Source of the DNA: CAYJAD01 sp964370305
Lineage (GTDB): Bacteria > Desulfobacterota > Desulfovibrionia > Desulfovibrionales > Desulfovibrionaceae
Direction: 5' to 3'
Length of the DNA stretch: 6,089 bases
NCBI GenBank assembly: GCA_964370305.1
Contig: CAYJIU010000104.1
Coordinates: 1-6,089, forward strand
The notes beneath the pieces were generated by a model that had not been told where the DNA came from, searched no databases, and saw nothing but the letters and a program-made list of their open reading frames with translations. Shown in pieces: positions 1 to 6,087 of this stretch. Within the stretch, counting starts at the first letter, position 1. Each line of letters opens with the position of its first letter. Made by a program: the position numbers and the translations under genes.

Positions 1-126
1 TTTTTCAGTGTCGACTAAATAACAATTGAAGCAGTTTTTTAACCTTCTCAAGTCGAAACAGTGAGGTTATTTTTATACTTATGTTTTCTCATTGTCGGAT
101 GGCTTGGTGTAAAAATCACTTTTTTG

Positions 127-155
127 TTGCTAAACGGCATAAAGGGCATTAATAT
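127..155 (+). promoter_or_regulatory. Weak candidate promoter for the GtrA-family gene
   Basis: TTGCTA (127-132) and TAATAT (150-155) are separated by 17 bp, each matching 4 of 6 sigma-70 consensus bases. Transcription would start near 162 and leave a leader of about 48 nt. The region is AT-rich, so a match of this quality can occur by chance. The remainder of 1-209 holds no gene that I can support. Confidence 0.2.
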
Positions 156-209
156 TTTTAAGCATTATTTGTAAAACAGCCCACTAGCCAATCTCAACCT
201 CAACAAAAA

Positions 210-623
210 ATGAAAAATTTTATCAACGACATCCTTACAAAGATACCAATACAAGTGTACTTCATCTTAGTTGGCAGCCTAAACACAGCCATAGGCTATG
301 TTATTTATTTGATTTTATTGTATGTTTTAGGTGCAAAATCGTATCAGTCTGCCTTAGCTTTGTCGTGGTTTCTTACATCATTTATTGCCTTCACTACGCA
401 AAAACTGTTGGTATTTAAGACAAAAGGGAATTGGTTTTCAGAATATGTACGTTGCTTATTGGCTTGGTCTATTTCCTATATGCTAAATGTGGTGCTTTTA
501 GAGGTATTCGTAACATATTTCATGCTAAACGCCATGATTGCGCAATTGATTGCCACATGTTGTGTGACTGTTGTAACATATATCATGTTAAGATATTTTG
601 CTTTTAGGGTAAAGAAAGTTTAA
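210..623 (+). CDS. GtrA-family small membrane protein (putative polyprenyl-linked sugar translocation)
   Basis: This 137-aa protein is almost entirely hydrophobic, with four predicted membrane segments near residues 14-40, 47-68, 79-102 and 107-130, the layout and length of the GtrA family (PF04138). Family-like signatures are FILVGSLNTAIGY (18-30) at the first helix, QKLLVFK (64-70) after the second and LRYFAFR (127-133) at the end. The Asn usual in the family's Nxx(W/Y)xF motif is not seen; Gln/Lys sits there. Family members are implicated in flipping bactoprenol-linked sugars, as in phage O-antigen gtr clusters, but many are uncharacterised, so the substrate here is unknown. ATG 210 is the only possible start, because the frame is closed at 159-161 and offers no other start codon. 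No Shine-Dalgarno sequence precedes it; the leader is A/C-rich. It stands alone on the plus strand, runs into the 598-aa GT-C gene, and is more AT-rich than its neighbours. Confidence 0.85.
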   Translation: MKNFINDILTKIPIQVYFILVGSLNTAIGYVIYLILLYVLGAKSYQSALALSWFLTSFIAFTTQKLLVFKTKGNWFSEYVRCLLAWSISYMLNVVLLEVFVTYFMLNAMIAQLIATCCVTVVTYIMLRYFAFRVKKV

Positions 624-2420
624 TCAATGTTTCGGCTTCCATATTTCATATTGTTCAGGAGGCCAAATGCCTTGAATACTTTCTACGGGGGATGTGCTAA
701 GCAAGTCATAATTGCTTGGAAAGTCTAACCCAACTTCCTTTAATACTTCTGCCGGCATATGCCTTGGCCCATCATTTACGGGCTTGATTATCCAAGCCTT
801 TTGCAATAGCTCCGCTGGTGCTAATGACATGATAGTAGTGTAGTTTTTTCTTGGAGTATAACGCGCTTCTATTTGCCAAACTCCTTCCATTTTATATCCA
901 TCCAATAAAAATAGACTACTACTAGTATAATATGATGTATTAATAACAGGCGTACCTGCCTGCCAGCCATTGTCATGGGCAGTTTTACGTAACCACTCTA
1001 TAAATATTTTACGCTCAGGATGAACGCTTATGGGGTGGGTGTTAGGCTTTGTTTGTACAGCTGCGTTAAGCTCCCATATAGCCTTATCATTATGGCGTGC
1101 AGTATTGAATATGGGGTAAAACAAAGTGCCCAGCGTACTAAAACATAAAATAATGGCTAGGCTTGGCAAAATTATAACCCTACGTTCAGGAATCATGCCC
1201 ATGCAAAGACTTACAAGACTAAGCCCTAACAAAACAAGAGCTTCAGAAGCCTTATACTCAAGAGAAGTATTAGTTCCTGCATGATAGATAAAGACTGCAA
1301 CAAAATATGTCACAGCTAACATAAGGCTAAAGCGTAAATGCTGCCATGATCTTCTCCATAAGCATGCAGCAATAACAAGCATAACCATCACCGGCCAGAG
1401 CACTAATGCCATAATATAACTAACAATCCATACATAGGCTGTCACAAGGGATATGGTAATAGCAAGCGCAGCAACACCTACAGCAAGCTTATATTTTTCC
1501 TTATGCGTAGCCCAAAGTGCCACGCCCCATAAGGGCCACGTGAGCAATACAAGCACATAGGATGTTGGCAAAAAGTACTGAGCATAAAACGACAATGTCT
1601 TGCTAAGGCCATAAGTGCTGTCTAAAAGTTTGGCAGAAAGTAGTATTTTATTTATAGTTTCAAGACCATTAGAAATAAAAAACACATAAAATAAAAGTAA
1701 AATTATAGCAAATATACCAGCAAAAATTATGTCATAAACTCGTTCGCGCAAGCAGCGTATACCCTTAGCGTAACATATCCAACATAAAGACAATATAGCC
1801 ATTCCAGTGCCGGTGGTAGGCTTAGCTACAAAAGCCAATACTCCTGAAAAGGCCAAAAACACAAGACAGCACCACCTTAAAGTATTATTCCAACTTTTTT
1901 TTGCAAGCAACGCTTGTCTAGCATGCGGTCTATTTAATAATACATATAAATTTAAGGATGTTAAAGTGCATAATATACCAATAAGAGCCAAGGTATTGTA
2001 ACTTGCTGTGGGCAGCCACAAGACATAATAACCAAGAATACAACTCCAAAGGCCAAGAGTTATAGTACAAAAAACCCATGTTGGGATTGTTACATGCCGT
2101 TTACAAAGCATAAAAAAGCTAGATATAAGCAATATAGCAGCTGAGGCTAAGGCAAAAAATGTAAAAATCCTAAAACTATATAGATCTTGGCCCAGAGCAG
2201 TAAAAATGGGATGTAAAACAGCCCCAAAGTCAGACATTAAAGCCCAAGGTAAGAAGGGGTGCGCAATAGAATACAGGTATAGCCCCTCATCATTAAAGTT
2301 TAACCCCTTATCTAAGTTAAAAAAAACAATAGCAAATAGACTAAGGCTAATTAATGCACTACCGCCTACATATAGTAAACGGGTTTTGAAGCTGGAACTA
2401 TATTGTATTTTATCCATCAT
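624..2420 (-). CDS. GT-C-type polytopic membrane protein, putative glycosyltransferase (598 aa)
   Basis: The protein has roughly a dozen hydrophobic segments between residues 13 and 436, followed by a soluble C-terminal part (about 437-598) that is probably periplasmic. After the first membrane segment comes NDEGLYLY (43-50). An Asp-Glu pair in the first extracytoplasmic loop is the hallmark of GT-C enzymes, which use polyprenyl-phosphate sugars. A second recognisable stretch is LPTASYNTLALIG (136-148) before a membrane helix. I cannot assign it to a characterised member; donor and acceptor are unknown. It could equally be a GT-C-fold protein with a non-glycosyl role. The start is ATG 2420, or ATG 2417 immediately after it. 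A Shine-Dalgarno-like AAGGA lies 15 nt upstream, which is long, and no other in-frame start is available before the DE motif. It follows the 661-aa gene by 26 bp and is probably cotranscribed. Its TGA stop touches the stop of the convergent GtrA-family gene. Confidence 0.75.
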   Translation of the reverse strand: MMDKIQYSSSFKTRLLYVGGSALISLSLFAIVFFNLDKGLNFNDEGLYLYSIAHPFLPWALMSDFGAVLHPIFTALGQDLYSFRIFTFFALASAAILLISSFFMLCKRHVTIPTWVFCTITLGLWSCILGYYVLWLPTASYNTLALIGILCTLTSLNLYVLLNRPHARQALLAKKSWNNTLRWCCLVFLAFSGVLAFVAKPTTGTGMAILSLCWICYAKGIRCLRERVYDIIFAGIFAIILLLFYVFFISNGLETINKILLSAKLLDSTYGLSKTLSFYAQYFLPTSYVLVLLTWPLWGVALWATHKEKYKLAVGVAALAITISLVTAYVWIVSYIMALVLWPVMVMLVIAACLWRRSWQHLRFSLMLAVTYFVAVFIYHAGTNTSLEYKASEALVLLGLSLVSLCMGMIPERRVIILPSLAIILCFSTLGTLFYPIFNTARHNDKAIWELNAAVQTKPNTHPISVHPERKIFIEWLRKTAHDNGWQAGTPVINTSYYTSSSLFLLDGYKMEGVWQIEARYTPRKNYTTIMSLAPAELLQKAWIIKPVNDGPRHMPAEVLKEVGLDFPSNYDLLSTSPVESIQGIWPPEQYEIWKPKH

Positions 2421-2435
2421 GAATATGGCTACATT

Positions 2436-2440
2436 TCCTT
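2436..2440 (-). promoter_or_regulatory. Distant Shine-Dalgarno-like site of the 598-aa gene
   Basis: AAGGA on the minus strand sits in the 26-bp gap after the 661-aa gene. It is 15 nt from ATG 2420 and 18 nt from ATG 2417, well beyond the usual 5-9 nt. Translation of the 598-aa gene may therefore depend on ribosomes arriving from the upstream gene, which is an inference. Confidence 0.35.
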
Positions 2441-2446
2441 TAATGA

Positions 2447-4432
2447 CTACAGAGTATCTACACTTTCAGCGGGGGGAGCTTCCTCCGGTGTTGGCTGTGG
2501 TGCAGCTTCTGCAGGAGGTGATGGAGTTGGAAGAGCTTGTTCTGGCATAGCCTCTGGAGTTGCTGGTTCTTCTGGTGTCGAAGCTGGCTCTTCTGGTGCT
2601 GACTCCACGGGAGCAGCTTGCTCTGGTGTCAAGGCTGGCTCTTCTGGTGTAGGCTCCGGCAAAGTGGGTTGGGTTTGCACATCAGGTTCAGGCTGTGGGC
2701 TTTGGGTGGTGCTTGGCTCTGTATCTAGGGATAATATGCCTTGAGAGGGCGCGCCCAAGCCGTATGGCAAAATGCCAAAACCTGCCCCGAATGGATGGTA
2801 TTTAGCCGAATGACTAACCAAGGAAGGGGCAAAAAACATGGTGAAGGGCTGTACCAATAATAGCGCGAAAAGACATACAACCAGCAACGACCCCATAGCT
2901 GAATCGCGCCTAGTGAATTTGAATAAAACAATGGCCCCAAGCAATAATATACCGCTTATAAATTCTAAGCCCTTGGCGTTTGCAAGTGCGGTGATAATAA
3001 ATGCTGGCAAATAGTCTGCCCACAATGACGAGTTAGGCGCAAAATATACAGCCAGACACAAAATAGCAGCCACAAAGGCTAAGAGCGAAAACATAGCATA
3101 AAATACTCTGCTTCCAAGAGCAGTGAGATTACATAAGGCTTTTGCCAATAATACTAGTGCAATAGGAGCAAGGTTTAATGCTACAAATTGCCCACCCCCA
3201 CGGACAAGCAAAATTGCACTTATAAATAAGGTAATATAAAGCCAAGCTGCGCCGGAGTTTTCTTTGCGTGAGGCTTTTAGGCTAGTTAGGGTATTTTTTA
3301 AAACCCGCACCCAAGACACAAATAAAGGTAACAACACCCAAGGTGCAAGACCAATGACAAGCCAGATAAAAGAACTATACCACAGAGGAGCTAAAGGCCA
3401 GAAAGGTGGCGCAAATGGGCTAATCATATGCTGCATAAATTGTTCTAGGGCTTCGGCCTGAGGGCCGCCACCAATGATGATAACCACAAGCCATGCAGCG
3501 AAAATACACACCAAGACGCCAAAGCCAATCACGGCATCAAGCTTGTTTGCTCGCCCAAAAGTACCGCGCCAACAGATAAAAATGATACTAGATATTAAAA
3601 TAGCCCAAAGGGGTAAAAATCCACCGCTAAGCGTAGCTAGGGCTGTGAAGAAAAACCCTAATATAAAGCTTGTGGGTGCAGAAGTATTCACCCAACCTCG
3701 ATGTAAAAAGGCCAACGCCAAGGCAAATAAGCCAGCAGTAAATAAATCCGGCCGAACACAATGCCCAATATCGGCAAAGAAGGGGCTTGATAGAGTAAGC
3801 AGCCCCGCGGCAAAGCTAACACGAGCACCAAGTCCCACGCTGAGCCCAAGCACATAAACGCCCATTACAGCAATAAGCATAGTCAAGGTAGTCACTAAGG
3901 GTAAAAAAATGGCATCGGTTAGCGGAATCAAGTCCACTAAAGCCATGAACCAAAAAAATCCGGGCAAGATAAAGCTTACATGCTCAGTACTGGGGGGGAT
4001 TAACCACTGCCCCATGCCTTTCATATCGGTATATACCTCTAATAAATATAATTCTTGCTCAAAAAATACTGAGGGCAACCATATGGAAGCAACATTGTGC
4101 AAGCAAAAGATAAATATGAGAATCAAAACTGCTAGCACCGGTATTTCGGCAATTTTTACAAATATTTTTTCAGCAATACCCACTGGTTTTGGGGCTTCGG
4201 GGGCTGTTTCTTTCTTGGGTGCAGCATCTTTTTTAGGCTCTGTTTTAATGGGGGCAGTACCGCGCCTACCCAAGAAGCCTATACCACGTTTTTGGGGTTC
4301 TGCTTTGCTTGCATCTTCAGCTTTTTCAGCATCAAGCTTTAGTGGTGACTCTGCACTTGCACTGTCAGCACTTGCTTTTTTATCTTCGTCATTATCGTGG
4401 GGTACATTATCTTTTTTTATTTCATCAGACAT
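2447..4432 (-). CDS. ArnT/PMT-like (GT39-type, GT-C fold) membrane protein with low-complexity tails at both ends (661 aa)
   Basis: The hydrophobic core (about 96-535, a dozen or more membrane segments) resembles the PMT_2/ArnT group, which transfers sugars from polyprenyl-phosphate donors at the periplasmic face. Supporting marks are an acidic first loop with E125 and E127 ahead of Y129 (FFEQELYLLEVY), then GQWLIPP (141-147) where the family reads 'gdWliP', an aromatic helix at 158-162, RPD (227-229) at the second acidic site, and WP...WY...G.APW (345-365) in the middle loop. The family's 'KPP' is not conserved; FILPGFFWF stands there. Residues 1-93 are Lys/Glu/Ala-rich, probably disordered and cytoplasmic. 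Residues 572-661 are Pro/Glu/Ala/Thr-rich with repeated (T/A)PEEPA units. Neither tail is typical of the family. The start at ATG 4432 has a strong GGAGG 6 nt upstream. The gene lies 97 bp after mazG and 26 bp before the second GT-C gene. Substrate and acceptor are unknown. Confidence 0.75.
   Translation of the reverse strand: MSDEIKKDNVPHDNDEDKKASADSASAESPLKLDAEKAEDASKAEPQKRGIGFLGRRGTAPIKTEPKKDAAPKKETAPEAPKPVGIAEKIFVKIAEIPVLAVLILIFIFCLHNVASIWLPSVFFEQELYLLEVYTDMKGMGQWLIPPSTEHVSFILPGFFWFMALVDLIPLTDAIFLPLVTTLTMLIAVMGVYVLGLSVGLGARVSFAAGLLTLSSPFFADIGHCVRPDLFTAGLFALALAFLHRGWVNTSAPTSFILGFFFTALATLSGGFLPLWAILISSIIFICWRGTFGRANKLDAVIGFGVLVCIFAAWLVVIIIGGGPQAEALEQFMQHMISPFAPPFWPLAPLWYSSFIWLVIGLAPWVLLPLFVSWVRVLKNTLTSLKASRKENSGAAWLYITLFISAILLVRGGGQFVALNLAPIALVLLAKALCNLTALGSRVFYAMFSLLAFVAAILCLAVYFAPNSSLWADYLPAFIITALANAKGLEFISGILLLGAIVLFKFTRRDSAMGSLLVVCLFALLLVQPFTMFFAPSLVSHSAKYHPFGAGFGILPYGLGAPSQGILSLDTEPSTTQSPQPEPDVQTQPTLPEPTPEEPALTPEQAAPVESAPEEPASTPEEPATPEAMPEQALPTPSPPAEAAPQPTPEEAPPAESVDTL
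2562..2652 (-). repeat. Imperfect direct repeats encoding the (T/A)PEEPA units of the 661-aa protein
   Basis: On the plus strand a GCTGGYTCTTCTGGTG unit occurs at 2562-2580, 2583-2601 and 2634-2652, with a partial copy near 2616-2630. Read on the minus strand these encode TPEEPA or APEEPA. The stretch is about 55-60% GC, higher than the neighbouring genes. All copies are in frame, so gain or loss of a unit would change tail length without breaking the gene. Confidence 0.7.
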
Positions 4433-4438
4433 ATTATG

Positions 4439-4443
4439 CCTCC
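4439..4443 (-). promoter_or_regulatory. Strong ribosome binding site of the 661-aa gene
   Basis: GGAGG on the minus strand lies 6 nt before ATG 4432, the best Shine-Dalgarno match and spacing in the window. It fixes the start of the 661-aa gene and includes the whole charged N-terminal tail in the translated protein. Confidence 0.8.
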
Positions 4444-4455
4444 GCTAAACAAGTT

Positions 4456-4504
4456 GATAACAAACCCCACTTTATGGCGTTTGCACTGCTTAAGATAACA
4501 AGCC
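4456..4504. repeat. Pair of GATAACAARCC direct repeats in the mazG to GT-C gap
   Basis: GATAACAAACC (4456-4466) and GATAACAAGCC (4494-4504) match at 10 of 11 positions and are spaced 38 bp apart, start to start. They fill much of the 97-bp gap upstream of the 661-aa gene. They could be binding sites for a regulator or simply chance; no consensus promoter was found with them. Confidence 0.3.
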
Positions 4505-4529
4505 ACCTTGGCAGTAAGACAAGGTAAAA

Positions 4530-5318
4530 CTACTTTTTCTGCCTAGCCTTGACTTCATCCCAAAGAGCGTCTTTTTCATCAAGGCTAAGTTCTACAAAAT
4601 CAAGCCCGCGCTCACGAGCAAGAGCTTCCATTTGCGCAAAACGCTCCAAAAACCGTAAATTCGTATAATCTAAAGCCTCGCTAGCCTTGATACCTTTACG
4701 CCGACCAAGCTCCACTAAGGTAAAGAGTATATCCCCAAATTCATGCATTTGGGCTTCCTTATCCTCACCCTTCGACACATCAAGCCATTCAAGCCATTCA
4801 GCTTCGGCTTGTTGTTCCACGTCCTCATCTTGAGGCCATGTAAAGTTAATACGCGCAGCCTTGGAGTGGATGCGATAAGCCTTAATTAAAGGCGGCAAGC
4901 CCTTGGGTAGTGAATCATAAATACCTTGAATAGTATCATCTTTCTTTTTTTCACTTCGCTTTATGCTCTCCCAAGCCTTGAGTTGCTCATCAATATTGTC
5001 AAAAGTAACATCGGCAAAAACATGCGGATGGCGACGTATCATCTTTTCAGCACTATAATTTAAGGCCGTATCCAATGAAAAAGCTGACTCATTTTCATAA
5101 AGTTTAGCTATAAAAATCAATAAGCAAAGCACATCCCCAAGCTCTTCACAAATATCATTTACATTGCCAGAGCGGATGGCATCTACAAGTTCAAATACTT
5201 CTTCGATGGTATAGTCAGCAAGGGATTGTGGAGTTTGCTCTTTATCCCACGGGCAACCGTCTGGAGCAATAAGACGTTCAACAACAGATTGTAAGTTTTT
5301 TAAGGCAGATGTACTCAT
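4530..5318 (-). CDS. mazG: Nucleoside triphosphate pyrophosphohydrolase MazG (two-domain form)
   Basis: MazG hydrolyses (d)NTPs to NMP and pyrophosphate in the cytoplasm, a house-cleaning activity; in E. coli it also affects the stringent response. The 262 aa match the two-domain form (E. coli MazG is about the same length). Domain 1 carries the diagnostic APDGCPWDKEQT (18-29), then E39-E40-x-x-E43 and E58-E59-x-x-D62, the acidic set that binds magnesium in this all-alpha superfamily. RRHPHVF (95-101) and the KAWESIK segment (114-120) are also family-typical. Domain 2 (about 140-262) is weaker at the same sites: A-E-W-L-E (173-177) and H-E-F-G-D (192-196). The start is ATG 5318; a TTG at 5330 would add four residues and overlap cvpA, but GAGAG lies 5 nt before the ATG. 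It begins 8 bp after the cvpA stop, so translational coupling is likely. Confidence 0.95.
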   Translation of the reverse strand: MSTSALKNLQSVVERLIAPDGCPWDKEQTPQSLADYTIEEVFELVDAIRSGNVNDICEELGDVLCLLIFIAKLYENESAFSLDTALNYSAEKMIRRHPHVFADVTFDNIDEQLKAWESIKRSEKKKDDTIQGIYDSLPKGLPPLIKAYRIHSKAARINFTWPQDEDVEQQAEAEWLEWLDVSKGEDKEAQMHEFGDILFTLVELGRRKGIKASEALDYTNLRFLERFAQMEALARERGLDFVELSLDEKDALWDEVKARQKK

Positions 5319-5323
5319 TATAA

Positions 5324-5328
5324 CTCTC
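5324..5328 (-). promoter_or_regulatory. mazG ribosome binding site overlapping the cvpA stop codon
   Basis: GAGAG on the minus strand lies 5 nt before ATG 5318 and shares bases with the TGA stop of cvpA (5329-5327). It favours the ATG over the TTG at 5330 as the mazG start. A ribosome finishing cvpA would end on this site. Confidence 0.6.
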
Positions 5329-5821
5329 AATTATTTTCAGAAAAAATAGCAAAAATATCCGCCGGCACATGGCTGCGTACATATTCTATAAGCATGTTTA
5401 GATAAGGCATGGCCAGTGAATCTTGAACCATGGATGTATCATCAAAAAAACCAATACTTATGGCAACAGTTATGGCACAAAGAAGCAGTCCTTTGCATAA
5501 CCCAAAGCAAAAGCCCAAAAACTTATCTGCCCAGGGTAAAAAGGAAAATGAGAAAATATTCTTTAGTAATTGTATGATGATACCCACAAATAAGATACCA
5601 AAAACAAAAATTACAACATAGGCTACAACATTACGCCACATGGGATTTTGCAAAAAATCCAAGTAAGGTACCACCAAGGCATAATAATTATACGCAAGCC
5701 AGATACTACCCACAATACCCGCAAGGGATAATATTTCCTTGATGAAACCACGCAAAAGTCCCCTTATGGCAAAAAAGGCTATAATTAACACAATGCCTAT
5801 ATCAAGATAATTTACGTCCAT
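5327..5821 (-). CDS. cvpA: CvpA family inner-membrane protein
   Basis: The 164-aa protein has four hydrophobic segments (about 5-22, 29-53, 64-88, 103-124) and a short polar C-terminus, as in the CvpA/colicin V production family (PF02674), whose members are about 160-180 aa. Typical marks are NYLDIGIVLI (4-13) at the amino end, RGLLRGFIKEIL (20-31) and DKFLGFCFGLCKGLLL (99-114). E. coli CvpA was found through colicin V production, and in enterobacteria and Vibrio cholerae it supports resistance to bile salts and envelope stress; its molecular activity is not settled. The longest reading begins at TTG 5857, but ATG 5821 is preceded at 5 nt by GAGG and begins just ahead of the conserved amino end, so I take the ATG. 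It is the first gene of the apparent minus-strand operon. Confidence 0.92.
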   Translation of the reverse strand: MDVNYLDIGIVLIIAFFAIRGLLRGFIKEILSLAGIVGSIWLAYNYYALVVPYLDFLQNPMWRNVVAYVVIFVFGILFVGIIIQLLKNIFSFSFLPWADKFLGFCFGLCKGLLLCAITVAISIGFFDDTSMVQDSLAMPYLNMLIEYVRSHVPADIFAIFSENN

Positions 5822-5826
5822 GCCTG

Positions 5827-5830
5827 CCTC
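5827..5830 (-). promoter_or_regulatory. cvpA ribosome binding site
   Basis: GAGG on the minus strand is 5 nt before ATG 5821, within TGAGGCAGGC. The TTG at 5857 has only A/T-rich sequence and no purine-rich site ahead of it, so this site decides the start. Confidence 0.7.
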
Positions 5831-5924
5831 AAAATGTTTATTGTAAAAGTTTAACAAAATATCACCGATTGCACAAGTGACAGTAAATACCTACGAAAAT
5901 GAGGGTTCTGCGCAATTGTTTCTA

Positions 5925-5953
5925 AATATAATTTTGCTATTAAAATTTGAAAA
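5925..5953 (-). promoter_or_regulatory. Candidate sigma-70 promoter of the cvpA-mazG operon
   Basis: On the minus strand TTTTCA (5953-5948, 4 of 6 consensus bases) and TATATT (5930-5925, 5 of 6) are separated by 17 bp. Transcription would begin near 5918 and leave a leader of about 97 nt before ATG 5821. The position between the edge hairpin and cvpA suits an operon promoter. The rest of 5822-6041 holds no gene that I can support. Confidence 0.4.
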
Positions 5954-6041
5954 GTTACTCAAAAAACGAAAAGCAGTATGCAGAGCAAATAGCCACAAAG
6001 GGATAGGCCATAGCCGAATGCAAGGCAGGGGGGAGGGGATT

Positions 6042-6087
6042 GCAAAAGGGGAACGGGGGTAGCGCAGCGCACCCCCATCCCCTTTGC
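6042..6087. terminator. Long GC-rich hairpin, probable bidirectional terminator
   Basis: GCAAAAGGGGAACGGGGGT (6042-6060) pairs with ACCCCCATCCCCTTTGC (6071-6087), with small mismatches or bulges and a GC-rich apex (AGCGCAGCGC). The stem has A-residues on one side and T-residues on the other, so it can act as an intrinsic terminator in either direction. On the minus strand it would end an upstream gene outside the window and insulate the cvpA promoter. The window ends two bases later, so what follows is unseen. It could also be a copy of a dispersed palindromic repeat. Confidence 0.6.

Noticed and set aside
41..75. Possible terminator hairpin (AACCT.C with GAGGTT) followed by a T-rich run
   Set aside because: The stem is short and bulged with a loop of about 15 nt, and no upstream gene is visible to confirm it.
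2206..2744. Two plus-strand frames with Gly/Ser-rich translation
   Set aside because: The Gly/Ser-rich sequence is only the complement of the Pro/Glu/Ala repeats of the minus-strand gene.
3264..4448. Several plus-strand open frames opposite the 661-aa gene
   Set aside because: They are antisense to a clearly coding membrane protein, their translations are biased (Lys/Thr or Ser/Ala-rich) and they match no family.
4505..4525. Terminator after mazG
   Set aside because: The 6-bp stem ACCTTG/CAAGGT has no T-tract on the minus strand, so it does not look like an intrinsic terminator.
5861..5880. TCAC/GTGA inverted repeat in the cvpA leader
   Set aside because: Only four base pairs with an 11-nt loop, which is expected by chance.
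5877..6062. 61-aa plus-strand open frame
   Set aside because: It covers the cvpA promoter region and runs into the edge hairpin, has no ribosome binding site that I can see, and its translation is low-complexity at the end with no family resemblance.
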